A stretch of 22,613 nt of DNA from an uncultured Bacillota bacterium (GTDB taxonomy: Bacteria; Bacillota; Clostridia; Peptostreptococcales; Anaerovoracaceae), in contig CAMKAM010000009.1 of assembly GCA_946410475.1 (NCBI GenBank), positions 1-22,613 on the forward strand, given 5' to 3'. This document shows positions 15,405-22,468 of this stretch, piece by piece. The notes beneath the pieces were generated by a model. The model made no database searches and was not told the DNA's origin. It was given only the letters and a program-made list of their open reading frames with translations. The translations under genes were made by a program, and so were the position numbers. How positions within the stretch are numbered: position 1 is the first letter of the stretch; each line of letters opens with the position of its first letter.

Positions 15405-15620
15405 ACATGTGACGTGCTCCCCCACCTACGCCTGACGGCGTAGAGGAGGGGGCTTCTCGTTCAAGGCAGGTATCCCAGCCAGTATCAGCGAGCTATCCCC
15501 GTGCGCCCCACGGTTCTTTTAATATTGCTTCTTATGCGCTCTCACGCATTTCGGTCTCTCTTCGCAGTCGGCTTCCCTCTTCACGGATGTTGACCGCCGC
15601 ATTGATGTCCCTGTCGTGGT
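15405..15620 (-). ncRNA. Putative omega RNA (TnpB guide RNA scaffold)
   Basis: In IS200/IS605 elements the guide RNA overlaps the 3' end of tnpB and runs to the right end, with the guide taken from flanking DNA. Here the noncoding tail after the tnpB stop (15531 down to about 15410) has a CCGTG/CACGG hairpin (15499-15513) and the large terminal hairpin with CCCCC/GGGGG and CTACGCC/GGCGTAG stems (15417-15453). The guide would start just past the element end and read into the dpaL promoter. The limits are approximate and the assignment is by position and shape only. Confidence 0.5.
15417..15453 (-). repeat. Right-end hairpin of the tnpB element
   Basis: CTACGCC (15426-15432), loop TGAC, GGCGTAG (15437-15443), extended after an internal loop by CCCCC (15419-15423) with GGGGG (15448-15452). 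On the minus strand it begins with the AGAAGCCCCC-type sequence familiar from ends of this superfamily. Confidence 0.8.
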
Positions 15621-16668
15621 ACTCCAGGCACCAGTCACAGAACCACTCTCGCACATTCAGATCCTTTACCTCCGGGTGGATGCATCCGCAGCCGGAGCAG
15701 ATCTGACTGGAGGGATACCATTTGTCAATCTTCACCAGCTGACCTCCCCGGTCCTGCAGCTTGTACTCCAGCATCCTGGTGAACATTCCCCATCCGTTAT
15801 CATGGACCGACTTGCCGAAGTGCAGTGCCTTCGACATGGCCTTCATGTCCAGATCTTCGATACTGATCCTGTCGTACATCTGCGCCAGCTTCAGGGATTC
15901 CTTGTGCAGGAAGTCCTTCCTCTGATTGGCCACCTTCTCATGCAGTCTGGCCACCACCAGCTTTTGCTTACGGTAGTTGGAAGATCCCTTCTCCATCTTC
16001 GACAGCTTCCGCTGCTCCCTGGCAAGCTTCTCCTCCGTTTTTCGATAGAATCTCGGATACTCGCAGCTGTACCCGTCGGAGCTGACGAACAACTTCGGCA
16101 TGGAATAGTCCAGACCGGCACTTCTCTCAACTTCCTTTTTCTCTACTTGGCTTTCGTATTCGAATAGGATGCTGACGAAGTATTTGCCGCTGGGAGTCTG
16201 CTTTACCGTCACTGATTTCAGAATCCAATCTTCCGGGATCTCCCGGTGCTTTTTTATCCTTACCTCGCCCAGTTTCGGCAGGCGGATCTTCCCATCTTCC
16301 AGGCGGATGTTGCCGTTCACACACACCGTGCTGTAGGATCTTCTGCTGCTGCGCTTGCTCTTGAACTTCGGATAGCCTGACTTCTCTCGTTTGAAGAAGC
16401 CCGTGAAGGCGTCATCCAGATGCCGCAGGCTCTGCTGCAATGCGATGCTGTCCACTTCCTTCAGAAAGGTCTTTTCTTTCTTGAGCCGGGTCAGATCCTT
16501 CGCGCAGTCCGTGTAGGACAGGGTGGCCTTTGATTCCTCATACCGCTGCTTCTTTTCAGCAAGGTAGTAGTTGTACACCAGACGTACACAGCCAAAGGTC
16601 CTTGCGATGAGGTCCTGCTGGTCACGGCTCGGGTAGATCCGGAATTCATAGGCTCTATGGGTAATCAT
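15532..16668 (-). CDS. tnpB: TnpB RNA-guided endonuclease (IS200/IS605 family)
   Basis: A 378-residue TnpB, of normal length for the family and an evolutionary relative of Cas12. The N-terminal wedge/recognition part includes the AYEFRIYPSRDQQDLIARTFG helix-turn-helix-like start. The RuvC nuclease residues all appear intact: Asp187 in AGLDYSMPKLF, Glu271 in ISIEDLDM, and Asp354 in HDRDINAAVNI. The zinc ribbon is CSGC (324-327) with CDWC (344-347). It should therefore be able to act as an RNA-guided nuclease that helps the element persist, rather than as a nuclease-dead repressor derivative. No tnpA adjoins. The ATG at 16668 lacks a nearby ribosome site: AAGGAG lies 28 bases upstream with a small hairpin between. 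No upstream in-frame start codon exists after the preceding stop. Confidence 0.95.
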   Translation of the reverse strand: MITHRAYEFRIYPSRDQQDLIARTFGCVRLVYNYYLAEKKQRYEESKATLSYTDCAKDLTRLKKEKTFLKEVDSIALQQSLRHLDDAFTGFFKREKSGYPKFKSKRSSRRSYSTVCVNGNIRLEDGKIRLPKLGEVRIKKHREIPEDWILKSVTVKQTPSGKYFVSILFEYESQVEKKEVERSAGLDYSMPKLFVSSDGYSCEYPRFYRKTEEKLAREQRKLSKMEKGSSNYRKQKLVVARLHEKVANQRKDFLHKESLKLAQMYDRISIEDLDMKAMSKALHFGKSVHDNGWGMFTRMLEYKLQDRGGQLVKIDKWYPSSQICSGCGCIHPEVKDLNVREWFCDWCLEYHDRDINAAVNIREEGSRLRRETEMRESA

Positions 16669-16707
16669 GTTTTCGTTAAAGAACGTATGTTCTTGTCTCC
16701 TTGATTC

Positions 16708-16736
16708 ATTCTACCACAGGCGACACCTGAAGTCTA
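16708..16736 (-). promoter_or_regulatory. Probable tnpB promoter
   Basis: On the minus strand TAGACT (16736-16731) and TAGAAT (16713-16708) are spaced by 17 bases, about 40 bases before the tnpB ATG and inside the element. Confidence 0.45.
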
Positions 16737-16762
16737 CTGAAAAATGCTCCGCACGTGTATTT

Positions 16763-16784
16763 TTGAATGGCTGAAGCCATTCAA
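16763..16784. repeat. Left-end hairpin of the tnpB element
   Basis: A perfect 9-bp stem, TTGAATGGC and GCCATTCAA, around a TGAA loop. Subterminal perfect palindromes of this size are the usual recognition structures at IS200/IS605 ends. Confidence 0.7.
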
Positions 16785-16800
16785 TGCAAATTCATCCCGA

Positions 16801-16816
16801 CCGCTTGAAGAAGCGG
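16801..16816. repeat. Second hairpin at the left end
   Basis: CCGCTT, GAAG loop, AAGCGG, with flanking CCC/GG that may extend it. On the minus strand it reads CCCCGCTTCTTCAAGCGG, which resembles a right-end or omega-RNA terminal stem more than a left-end palindrome. Confidence 0.5.
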
Positions 16817-16874
16817 GGTTATTCTTTGCGAATTTATGATAAACAAATTGATAGCGGTATAAGGGAAAAAGATG

Positions 16875-16914
16875 CAAAAAACGAGCAAACCGCAGGCAGC
16901 CGCCTGCGGTTTTG
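16875..16914 (-). terminator. Terminator of the hem-asr operon
   Basis: AAACCGCAGGC (16887-16897) and GCCTGCGGTTT (16902-16912) form a perfect 11-bp stem with a 4-base loop. On the minus strand a T-run (plus-strand AAAAAA at 16876-16881) follows after a few bases. It lies 28 bases beyond the asrC stop. Confidence 0.85.
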
Positions 16915-16940
16915 ACAATGAATGAACGAATGATGAGAGA

Positions 16941-17963
16941 TCAGTCTTCTCTTTCGGAGAAGCGGAACATCGACTGCCTCAGTTCGTTTGTCTGATCATA
17001 TCGCTTGCCGCCCCAGTAGATGCGACCCTGTATCTCGCACTTCGGATTTGGATCGACATCCTTCATGATGTACTTCAGGAATTCCTCAAAGCCGGTTCGG
17101 TCGACGATATAACCGATATGCTCTTTGCTCTCGACAGCTTCTTTGTCCAGATATTCGTCAAGATAAGCGTAAACGTTGCATATTATTTTTATTACGGTGT
17201 CGTGATCAGCCCACTTCATGAAATCTTCCGCCATACGGGGATTTTTCTTGCCGGTACGGCCGAGGAGTACCACACGGAAATATTCTTCCTTGCTCCTTGT
17301 CCATGCTCGTGTAGGACAATAGTTCACACAGACTCCGCAGCCGACGCACTTGTTCGTGTCACGCTCGATCTTACCGTTAACGACCTTCAGTGCGCCAACA
17401 GAACGTTTTTTGCAGTATTTGACACATTGCTCACAGCCGATGCAGCGAGCAGGATCATACTGGGGCTCTGTCTGCCCTATGATCCCAAAGTCATTGAGAC
17501 GCGTATGTGCGCAGTCGTTTGAGCAGCCTGTGAACGCGATCTTGACGTGATGATCGTTCGGGAATATCGCTTTGTCCACTTCCTGAGCGAATGCCTTAGT
17601 GTCATAGCATCCGAACGGACAAAGGCTTTTTCCGGGACAAGCCACGACATTTCGCGTGCCTGACGCCGGATAGCCGCCGTTATATTTTTCCTGATTGATG
17701 CCGCGATTCTCGATTATCAGCTGCAGAGCCTTGTTGACCTCTTCCATATCATCAAGATCTATCCCCGGGATCTCAAAGCCCTGCCTGTTTGTGATGTTGA
17801 CCATGCCTTTGCCGTACTGCTTCGCGATATCGACGACACGCTGGAGCGATTCTACATCGATCTCGCCGCCCGGACAACGCACGCGCGAAGCGGCCTCACC
17901 TCTGACTTTGGATTGACGGAAGGCATTTTTCTTGAGTTTTTTAACATTTATATCTCTAGACAT
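16941..17963 (-). CDS. asrC: Anaerobic sulfite reductase subunit C (siroheme subunit)
   Basis: The catalytic subunit that reduces sulfite to sulfide using siroheme coupled to a 4Fe-4S cluster. With the start at 17963 it has 340 residues, the usual AsrC size. The siroheme/cluster ligands are Cys109 and Cys115 (ACPGKSLC) and Cys147 and Cys151 (TGCSNDC). A built-in ferredoxin domain has two sets, Cys174/177/180/184 and Cys206/209/212/216. The frame stays open for 28 more codons upstream, but that part overlaps the asrB stop and is not AsrC-like; AAAGGAG at 17971-17977 selects the ATG at 17963. It is the last gene of the operon, 25 bases after asrB, and is followed by a strong terminator. Confidence 0.95.
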   Translation of the reverse strand: MSRDINVKKLKKNAFRQSKVRGEAASRVRCPGGEIDVESLQRVVDIAKQYGKGMVNITNRQGFEIPGIDLDDMEEVNKALQLIIENRGINQEKYNGGYPASGTRNVVACPGKSLCPFGCYDTKAFAQEVDKAIFPNDHHVKIAFTGCSNDCAHTRLNDFGIIGQTEPQYDPARCIGCEQCVKYCKKRSVGALKVVNGKIERDTNKCVGCGVCVNYCPTRAWTRSKEEYFRVVLLGRTGKKNPRMAEDFMKWADHDTVIKIICNVYAYLDEYLDKEAVESKEHIGYIVDRTGFEEFLKYIMKDVDPNPKCEIQGRIYWGGKRYDQTNELRQSMFRFSERED

Positions 17964-17970
17964 TTTTGAT

Positions 17971-17977
17971 CTCCTTT
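17971..17977 (-). promoter_or_regulatory. Ribosome binding site deciding the asrC start
   Basis: AAAGGAG, seven bases before the ATG at 17963. It supports this internal start over the longer open frame to 18047. Confidence 0.85.
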
Positions 17978-17988
17978 CCATTATCCAG

Positions 17989-18789
17989 CTAGTCCAGCAT
18001 GTTCTTGCTCTCGGTGTATTTGAATACAGGTCCGTCAAGGCATACATACTTTTCGCCTATGCGGCAATGTCCGCATTTTCCGAGACCGCAGCACATCTTG
18101 CGCTCCTGCGAGACCCAAATATTCTCTTCGAGCAGGCCTTTTTTCAGCAAGCCGATAACAGTGAATTTCATCATCGGAGGCGGACCGACTACGACGGCCT
18201 TTGTCTTTGTCACATCACGGATGGGGATGCCGTCGATGAATTCTGTTACAAGACCGATGTTGCCCGTATATCCCTCGGGCGCTCCGTCGACTGTCAGTAT
18301 GAGGTCGAGAGCCTCGTCCCATCTCTCGAGATCCTTTCTGAACAGCATGTCGTCGGGGCTTTTGAAGCCTACGATGACATGTTTGTCTTTTGCGTCTTCA
18401 GTAAGCGAAAGGGCGTCTATGACTCCGCGCACCGGAGATACACCGGTGCCGCCGGCAACGACGATGACTTCGCCGTCAGCGTATTCATCAGTATCGAAAC
18501 CGTTGCCGTAAGGACCTCTCATCAGCAGCGTCTGTCCTTCATATTTTTCAAAGACTTCATTTGTGACGCGTCCGACTTTCCTGATCGTGAGGTCGACCAG
18601 GTCGTCCCCGATGCCGCTTACTGATATCGGCGCCTCGCCGTATTTCGGTATCGACACTTCAAAGAACTGTCCGGGCTTGACATCACCTGTGAACTCCATG
18701 CGGAACGTGTATTCTTTGTCAGTGTGTTTGATGACTTCCTTTATCGTCGAAGGGAAGGGGATGTACGGATTGTTATTCATGTTACTCAT
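17989..18789 (-). CDS. asrB: Anaerobic sulfite reductase subunit B (flavin/NAD(P)H reductase subunit)
   Basis: A ferredoxin-NAD(P)+ reductase-like subunit that takes electrons from NAD(P)H. It has about 266 residues. The FAD-binding barrel includes KPGQFFEVSI and the APISVSG motif. The nucleotide-binding half has VVAGGTGVSPVRG and VVGPPPMMKF. Near the C-terminus the 2Fe-2S site reads CCGLGKCGHC with a further Cys eight residues on, typical of AsrB and dihydroorotate-dehydrogenase electron-transfer subunits. Two adjacent ATGs (18792, 18789) follow AAAGGAGG; the second has the better spacing. The start overlaps the asrA stop, so the two are translationally coupled. Confidence 0.95.
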   Translation of the reverse strand: MSNMNNNPYIPFPSTIKEVIKHTDKEYTFRMEFTGDVKPGQFFEVSIPKYGEAPISVSGIGDDLVDLTIRKVGRVTNEVFEKYEGQTLLMRGPYGNGFDTDEYADGEVIVVAGGTGVSPVRGVIDALSLTEDAKDKHVIVGFKSPDDMLFRKDLERWDEALDLILTVDGAPEGYTGNIGLVTEFIDGIPIRDVTKTKAVVVGPPPMMKFTVIGLLKKGLLEENIWVSQERKMCCGLGKCGHCRIGEKYVCLDGPVFKYTESKNMLD

Positions 18790-19804
18790 CATCAGCCTCC
18801 TTTCTCACTGCGTCAGCGACCTTGTTGATGCAGGCCGAGAACGAGATGTACTCCGGACATACCATGTCGCAGCGGCCGCAGCCGACACACATGTTGAAGC
18901 CGGCTCTTGATTTGAAGTCCTGTATCTTGTGGAGGACTTTGAAGCGCATGCGTTCGCCGTTCGTGCGCCTGTACTGACCGCCTCCCGCGACATTCGTATA
19001 GCCGTCGATCATGCAGGAAGCGGCGACCCTTCTTCTCTCGCCGACTTTGCCGTTGTCTGTGTAGAACACATCCTGCATCGTGTAGCATGTGCATGTCGGG
19101 CAGACGATGTTGCAGCGTCCGCAGTTGACGCATCTTGCGGAGTATTCATCCCAAACATCAGATCCGTAGATGCCGATCGGGATGCTCTCCGGGATGTCTA
19201 CATGGACTTCGTTTTCTGTCACAAACCTTGGAGTCACTTCCGTTTCAACCGCTTTGCATTCCGCGAACACTTTCGCCATATCTGCGTCAGGCACATCGCA
19301 GCAGAATTCGCCGTCTATGACATCGACAGAGAACACATAGCCGTCTTCAGTCCTGTTCGACCCCATGTCCACACAGAAGCAGTCTTCGAATGTATCCGCG
19401 CATCCGATCAGGACGAACTTGACCTTCTCGCGCAGTCTCTTGTAGAACCAGTCCTGTTCTTTGCCGTTTTCAAGATAGATGTAGTCGAGTCTTTTGACAG
19501 CGTGCATATCGCAGCTTCTAAGGAAGACCAGAACGTCTTTCTCGTCGATATCAGCTTCTTTTACCTGATCTTCCGTGAAGAAGAACAGTGTTTCAGATAT
19601 CGGCAGCATGAACTCCTTGAATGCGTAATCCGATTTCTTCTCCAGCTCGATCTCGTCAGGGTTCGTGACAAAGTCATAACGGACTACATCTGTGTCCTTG
19701 AACCTGCCTTCGCCCTTTTTCAGCACAGGCGCGAACAGTCTGTAAGTTTCGCCCAGCTTGCCGAGAACTTCGCCGAAGTTCTGCTTGCTCAATTGATAGC
19801 CCAC
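18782..19804 (-). CDS. asrA: Anaerobic sulfite reductase subunit A (4Fe-4S subunit)
   Basis: A 340-residue Fe-S protein that relays electrons between the AsrB flavoprotein and AsrC. The C-terminal third has two ferredoxin motifs: Cys225/228/231/235 (followed by extra Cys238 and Cys240) and Cys306/309/312/316. The N-terminal part has the family's LRSCDMHAVKRLDYIYL segment and a cysteine cluster near 135-144. The start is GTG at 19804; AGGAGG at 19810-19815 overlaps the stop codon of the upstream cobA-hemD gene, tying translation of the siroheme and reductase genes together. Confidence 0.95.
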   Translation of the reverse strand: MGYQLSKQNFGEVLGKLGETYRLFAPVLKKGEGRFKDTDVVRYDFVTNPDEIELEKKSDYAFKEFMLPISETLFFFTEDQVKEADIDEKDVLVFLRSCDMHAVKRLDYIYLENGKEQDWFYKRLREKVKFVLIGCADTFEDCFCVDMGSNRTEDGYVFSVDVIDGEFCCDVPDADMAKVFAECKAVETEVTPRFVTENEVHVDIPESIPIGIYGSDVWDEYSARCVNCGRCNIVCPTCTCYTMQDVFYTDNGKVGERRRVAASCMIDGYTNVAGGGQYRRTNGERMRFKVLHKIQDFKSRAGFNMCVGCGRCDMVCPEYISFSACINKVADAVRKEADDE

Positions 19805-19809
19805 TTTTT

Positions 19810-19815
19810 CCTCCT
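19810..19815 (-). promoter_or_regulatory. Ribosome binding site of asrA overlapping the cobA-hemD stop
   Basis: AGGAGG, five bases before the GTG at 19804. It includes bases of the TAG stop of the upstream gene, so ribosomes finishing that gene end on the asrA ribosome site. Confidence 0.85.
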
Positions 19816-21358
19816 ATTCTGTTCCAAACGATAACGGTATCCTGGCATTAACTTTTTTTATTATTGTTTCACATACGCCGGCAACGCTCATCGCGTCCGG
19901 TATGAGTATGTCGGTACTGAGGCCTGCCTTTTCACAGTAAGCTTCAAGTTCTTCTGCCGCCGCTTTTCCCATGCATACTGCCGCGGGCATATTATCCTTA
20001 GGTGTGCATGCGCCCGCCGCGGCGTCTTTGCCCCCGGCGGCGCTTATTGAAGATGCGAAAAACGCTCGCACCGCTGCCGCCGATGAAAAAACTATGAGAT
20101 CGAACGGGTCATGGATGCTAAAAGAGATGTCCAGCGCGCATGCCCGAGTCTCATATATATTGCAGATGTCATAGCGCAGCCCCACCGAGTCCAGCTCTTC
20201 CGGAAGGGCCATGGAAGCGTTCGTCCCCTGCATCAGGAGGAGCCTTTCATTCTCTCCTGCCGCCACCGAAAGCGCTTTCCCCAGGCATAGACCGCTTGCC
20301 TTTTCAGGAATCAGATCCGCGTGTATCCCGTATCTTTTGAGGACTTCTGCTGTTCCTTCGCCTACGCATGCGAACTTCAAGGGACCGAGGCTGCGGATGT
20401 CTTCACCACGCCATGTCAGGCCTTCGAAAAATCCTCTGACGCCTGCGGCGCTCGTGAAGACCGCCCAGTTATATCCCGAAATATCTTCGGGGAAAGCTTC
20501 AGGTACGCTCTCGATCTTCAGAAGGTCGCATCTTGCGACATCTGCTCCGAGCGCCGAGAGTTTTTTGTCAAGTTTCGAGTTGAAGCTTTCTGAGCCGGCC
20601 GCAAGGACTCGCACCCCGGTGAGTTCTCCTCCGGGAGCGTTCCCAAGGGTAAGATCCATCGCCGCCGTATTTCCTATAACTATGATGCCCGGCGTTTCAG
20701 CGTCTTTTGCGAGTTCGGCTATATCTGCAAGGCATCCGTCTATCCTCTTTTCACCGGGCATATATCCGCGCGAGAGGACGCAGGCAGGTGTTTCCGGGTC
20801 TTTACCGTTTTTGATCAGTTCATCTGATATTTGCCCGAGCATATGTATTCCCATCATGAAGATGAGGGTCCCATTCAACTTCGCGAGAGGGCCGAAGTCG
20901 ATCGCCCGCCCGGCGCTGCCGTGACCGGTGATGACAGTGAATGATTCCGCAGCGCCCCTGTGGGTGACGGGGATGCCGAATCTTTCAGGCACGGCGACAG
21001 CGGATGTCACGCCCGGGATGATAGAGCAGCCGATGCCGGCTTTTGCAAGCGCGAGCATCTCTTCTCCGCCTCTTCCGAACACGAAGCCGTCGCCTCCTTT
21101 GAGGCGGATCACAGTTTTTCCTTCAGAGGCCTTTTCAATGAGAAGAGACTCGATCTCTTCCTGACTCTTGTGTTCTATCCCGTGTCTCTTTCCGACAGGG
21201 ATGATCTCGCAGCCCGAAGGCGCCTCAAACAGAAGATCTTTGTCGATAAGATCATCGTACAGTATAGCGTCCGCGCTCTTTAGAGCCCGGATCCCGTCGA
21301 TAGTTATCATGCCGGCTTCGGGGCCGGCGCCGACGAGGATCACTTTTCCTTTCATCAT
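19814..21358 (-). CDS. cobA-hemD: Uroporphyrinogen-III C-methyltransferase / uroporphyrinogen-III synthase fusion
   Basis: A 514-residue fusion covering two successive steps: HemD cyclises hydroxymethylbilane to uroporphyrinogen III, and CobA (SUMT) methylates it twice with S-adenosylmethionine to precorrin-2. The SUMT domain (about 3-240) shows VGAGPEAGMIT, RLKGGDGFVFGRGGEE (85-100) and PGVTSAVAVP. VGAGPEAG differs slightly from the common VGAGPGDP. The HemD-like domain (about 246-514) is less conserved, as usual, but has the FTSAAGVRGF and FSSAAAVRAFF segments of the synthase. This fusion order is common in Clostridia. ATGATG at the start overlaps the hemC TGA stop, giving tight coupling. 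Confidence 0.93.
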   Translation of the reverse strand: MMKGKVILVGAGPEAGMITIDGIRALKSADAILYDDLIDKDLLFEAPSGCEIIPVGKRHGIEHKSQEEIESLLIEKASEGKTVIRLKGGDGFVFGRGGEEMLALAKAGIGCSIIPGVTSAVAVPERFGIPVTHRGAAESFTVITGHGSAGRAIDFGPLAKLNGTLIFMMGIHMLGQISDELIKNGKDPETPACVLSRGYMPGEKRIDGCLADIAELAKDAETPGIIVIGNTAAMDLTLGNAPGGELTGVRVLAAGSESFNSKLDKKLSALGADVARCDLLKIESVPEAFPEDISGYNWAVFTSAAGVRGFFEGLTWRGEDIRSLGPLKFACVGEGTAEVLKRYGIHADLIPEKASGLCLGKALSVAAGENERLLLMQGTNASMALPEELDSVGLRYDICNIYETRACALDISFSIHDPFDLIVFSSAAAVRAFFASSISAAGGKDAAAGACTPKDNMPAAVCMGKAAAEELEAYCEKAGLSTDILIPDAMSVAGVCETIIKKVNARIPLSFGTE

Positions 21359-22257
21359 CAGCCGTCCTTGTATATCTCTTTCAACACTTTATCGCAGATG
21401 TCCGTATATCTATCTGCCGCGCCCGTTATGACGCAGGATCTTTCTTCAAATGCTGCGCTTATCTGGATGGTCTCAGCACCTTCAGATCCCCATATCTTTG
21501 CGTTCACCGCTATCGCTGCGCTGCAGTCGGCGAGGAGCCTGCAGAAAAGATATCTTTCTGCGTCGAACCGCAGTCTCACGCGCCTCTCAGTCACTTTTTC
21601 AAGAAGGCGGACAAGCTCGAGATCTGATGCTTTGCATTCCGCTGCTATAAGGCCCTGGCATGGCGCCGGTATCATTTCGCGGACTTCAAAGATCCGTTTT
21701 TCGAGCCCGGAAAGATCTGGCTCCAGCCTGTCAAGTCCTGCGCAGGCGAGGATTATCCCGTCGTATTCTCCGGCGCGGAGCTTTTCTATCCTTGTCGGGA
21801 CGTTCCCCCGTATTGGCATCGCAAGGCATCCGGGGAAGTGATCTTGCGCGGCGAGCCGTCTCCTCGGGCTGCTCGTCCCGATCACCATGCCTTCAAAACT
21901 GTTTTCGTAAGGGCTGCAGTCCTGCTTGAGGCCTGTCTTCATGATGAGGCAGTCCCTCGGATCCGCTTCATCCGGCACGCCCGCGATCGTAAGACCGGAG
22001 GCGAGCGTGTACGGCAGGTCTTTTGCGCTGTGGACGGCTATGTCAGCTTTTCCGCAGAGCAGGGCATCCTCCACGCTCCTTACGAACAGCCCGTCTCCGC
22101 CGATCTCCTCAAGAGGGGACGTCTTGTCCCTGTCGCCCTTCGTACTGACGAAGAGGAATTCGCTCCTGACCCCTAGCCCGGCCAGTTTTTTCGATACGAT
22201 ATCTGCCTGCGCTATAGCGAGGGCAGAGCTTCTTGTCGCTATGACTATCCTATCCAT
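21358..22257 (-). CDS. hemC: Hydroxymethylbilane synthase (porphobilinogen deaminase)
   Basis: HemC joins four porphobilinogen molecules into hydroxymethylbilane. It has 299 residues. Recognisable elements are ATRSSALAIAQA at the N-terminus, the catalytic aspartate region HSAKDLP (Asp80), GTSSPRRRLAAQ, IRGNVPTRIEKL, and the dipyrromethane cofactor cysteine in LLADCSAAIAV (Cys245). The ATG at 22257 overlaps the end of a short upstream ORF by 8 bases. In this operon its product goes to the adjacent CobA-HemD fusion and so towards siroheme for AsrC. Confidence 0.95.
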   Translation of the reverse strand: MDRIVIATRSSALAIAQADIVSKKLAGLGVRSEFLFVSTKGDRDKTSPLEEIGGDGLFVRSVEDALLCGKADIAVHSAKDLPYTLASGLTIAGVPDEADPRDCLIMKTGLKQDCSPYENSFEGMVIGTSSPRRRLAAQDHFPGCLAMPIRGNVPTRIEKLRAGEYDGIILACAGLDRLEPDLSGLEKRIFEVREMIPAPCQGLIAAECKASDLELVRLLEKVTERRVRLRFDAERYLFCRLLADCSAAIAVNAKIWGSEGAETIQISAAFEERSCVITGAADRYTDICDKVLKEIYKDG

Positions 22258-22468
22258 CTGATCCGTCTCCTTCAGGATCCGCGATACGCTTTCCTGCCAT
22301 ATACTTTTCTATGACCGATGCCGCGTCTGTTTCCGAGATGGTCCCTTCGACTGCGAGCAGCTCCGCGAGTATGTGTTTGTAAGCTGAGCTCCTCTTTTTG
22401 GGGTCCGAAATGAGCCCGGGCATGATATCCCGCAGCCCGCGCATCAGATCAAGGACATCTTCTATATC
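22250..22468 (-). pseudogene. Short C-terminal ORF coupled to hemC, apparently truncated
   Basis: The open frame runs from just after a TAA (22469-22471) to a stop inside the hemC start; the first ATG is at 22444 (64 residues). It contains VLDLMRGLRDIMPGLISDP, then KKRSSAYKHILAELL. A Leu-rich helix with 'LxxLR...dP..R' spacing resembles the C-terminal helical tail of precorrin-2 dehydrogenase (SirC/Met8p type), the missing siroheme step one would expect here; this is a weak inference. No ribosome site precedes the ATG. The overlap with hemC argues that it is, or was, a translated gene end. It may be a 3' remnant or a sequence affected by an assembly join. Confidence 0.35.

Larger units (their letters stand above)
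15405..16830 (-). mobile_element. Solo tnpB insertion element (IS200/IS605 superfamily, IS1341-like)
   Basis: The element consists of a single tnpB gene flanked by subterminal hairpins and has no tnpA within the window. The right end (element orientation) is the hairpin at 15417-15453. The left end carries hairpins at 16763-16784 and 16801-16816. Exact boundaries are not determined, because this superfamily makes neither inverted terminal repeats nor target duplications; the limits given are approximate. Moving it would need a TnpA supplied from elsewhere. It lies between the asrC terminator and the dpaL promoter. Confidence 0.75.

Noticed and set aside
15532..16668. TnpB as a nuclease-dead TldR-like repressor of dpaL
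   Set aside because: All three RuvC acidic residues (Asp187, Glu271, Asp354) and the zinc ribbon are present, so there is no sequence sign of loss of catalysis.
17964..18047. A 28-codon N-terminal extension of asrC
   Set aside because: It overlaps the end of asrB, does not look like AsrC, and a strong ribosome site sits inside it at the correct distance from the internal ATG at 17963.
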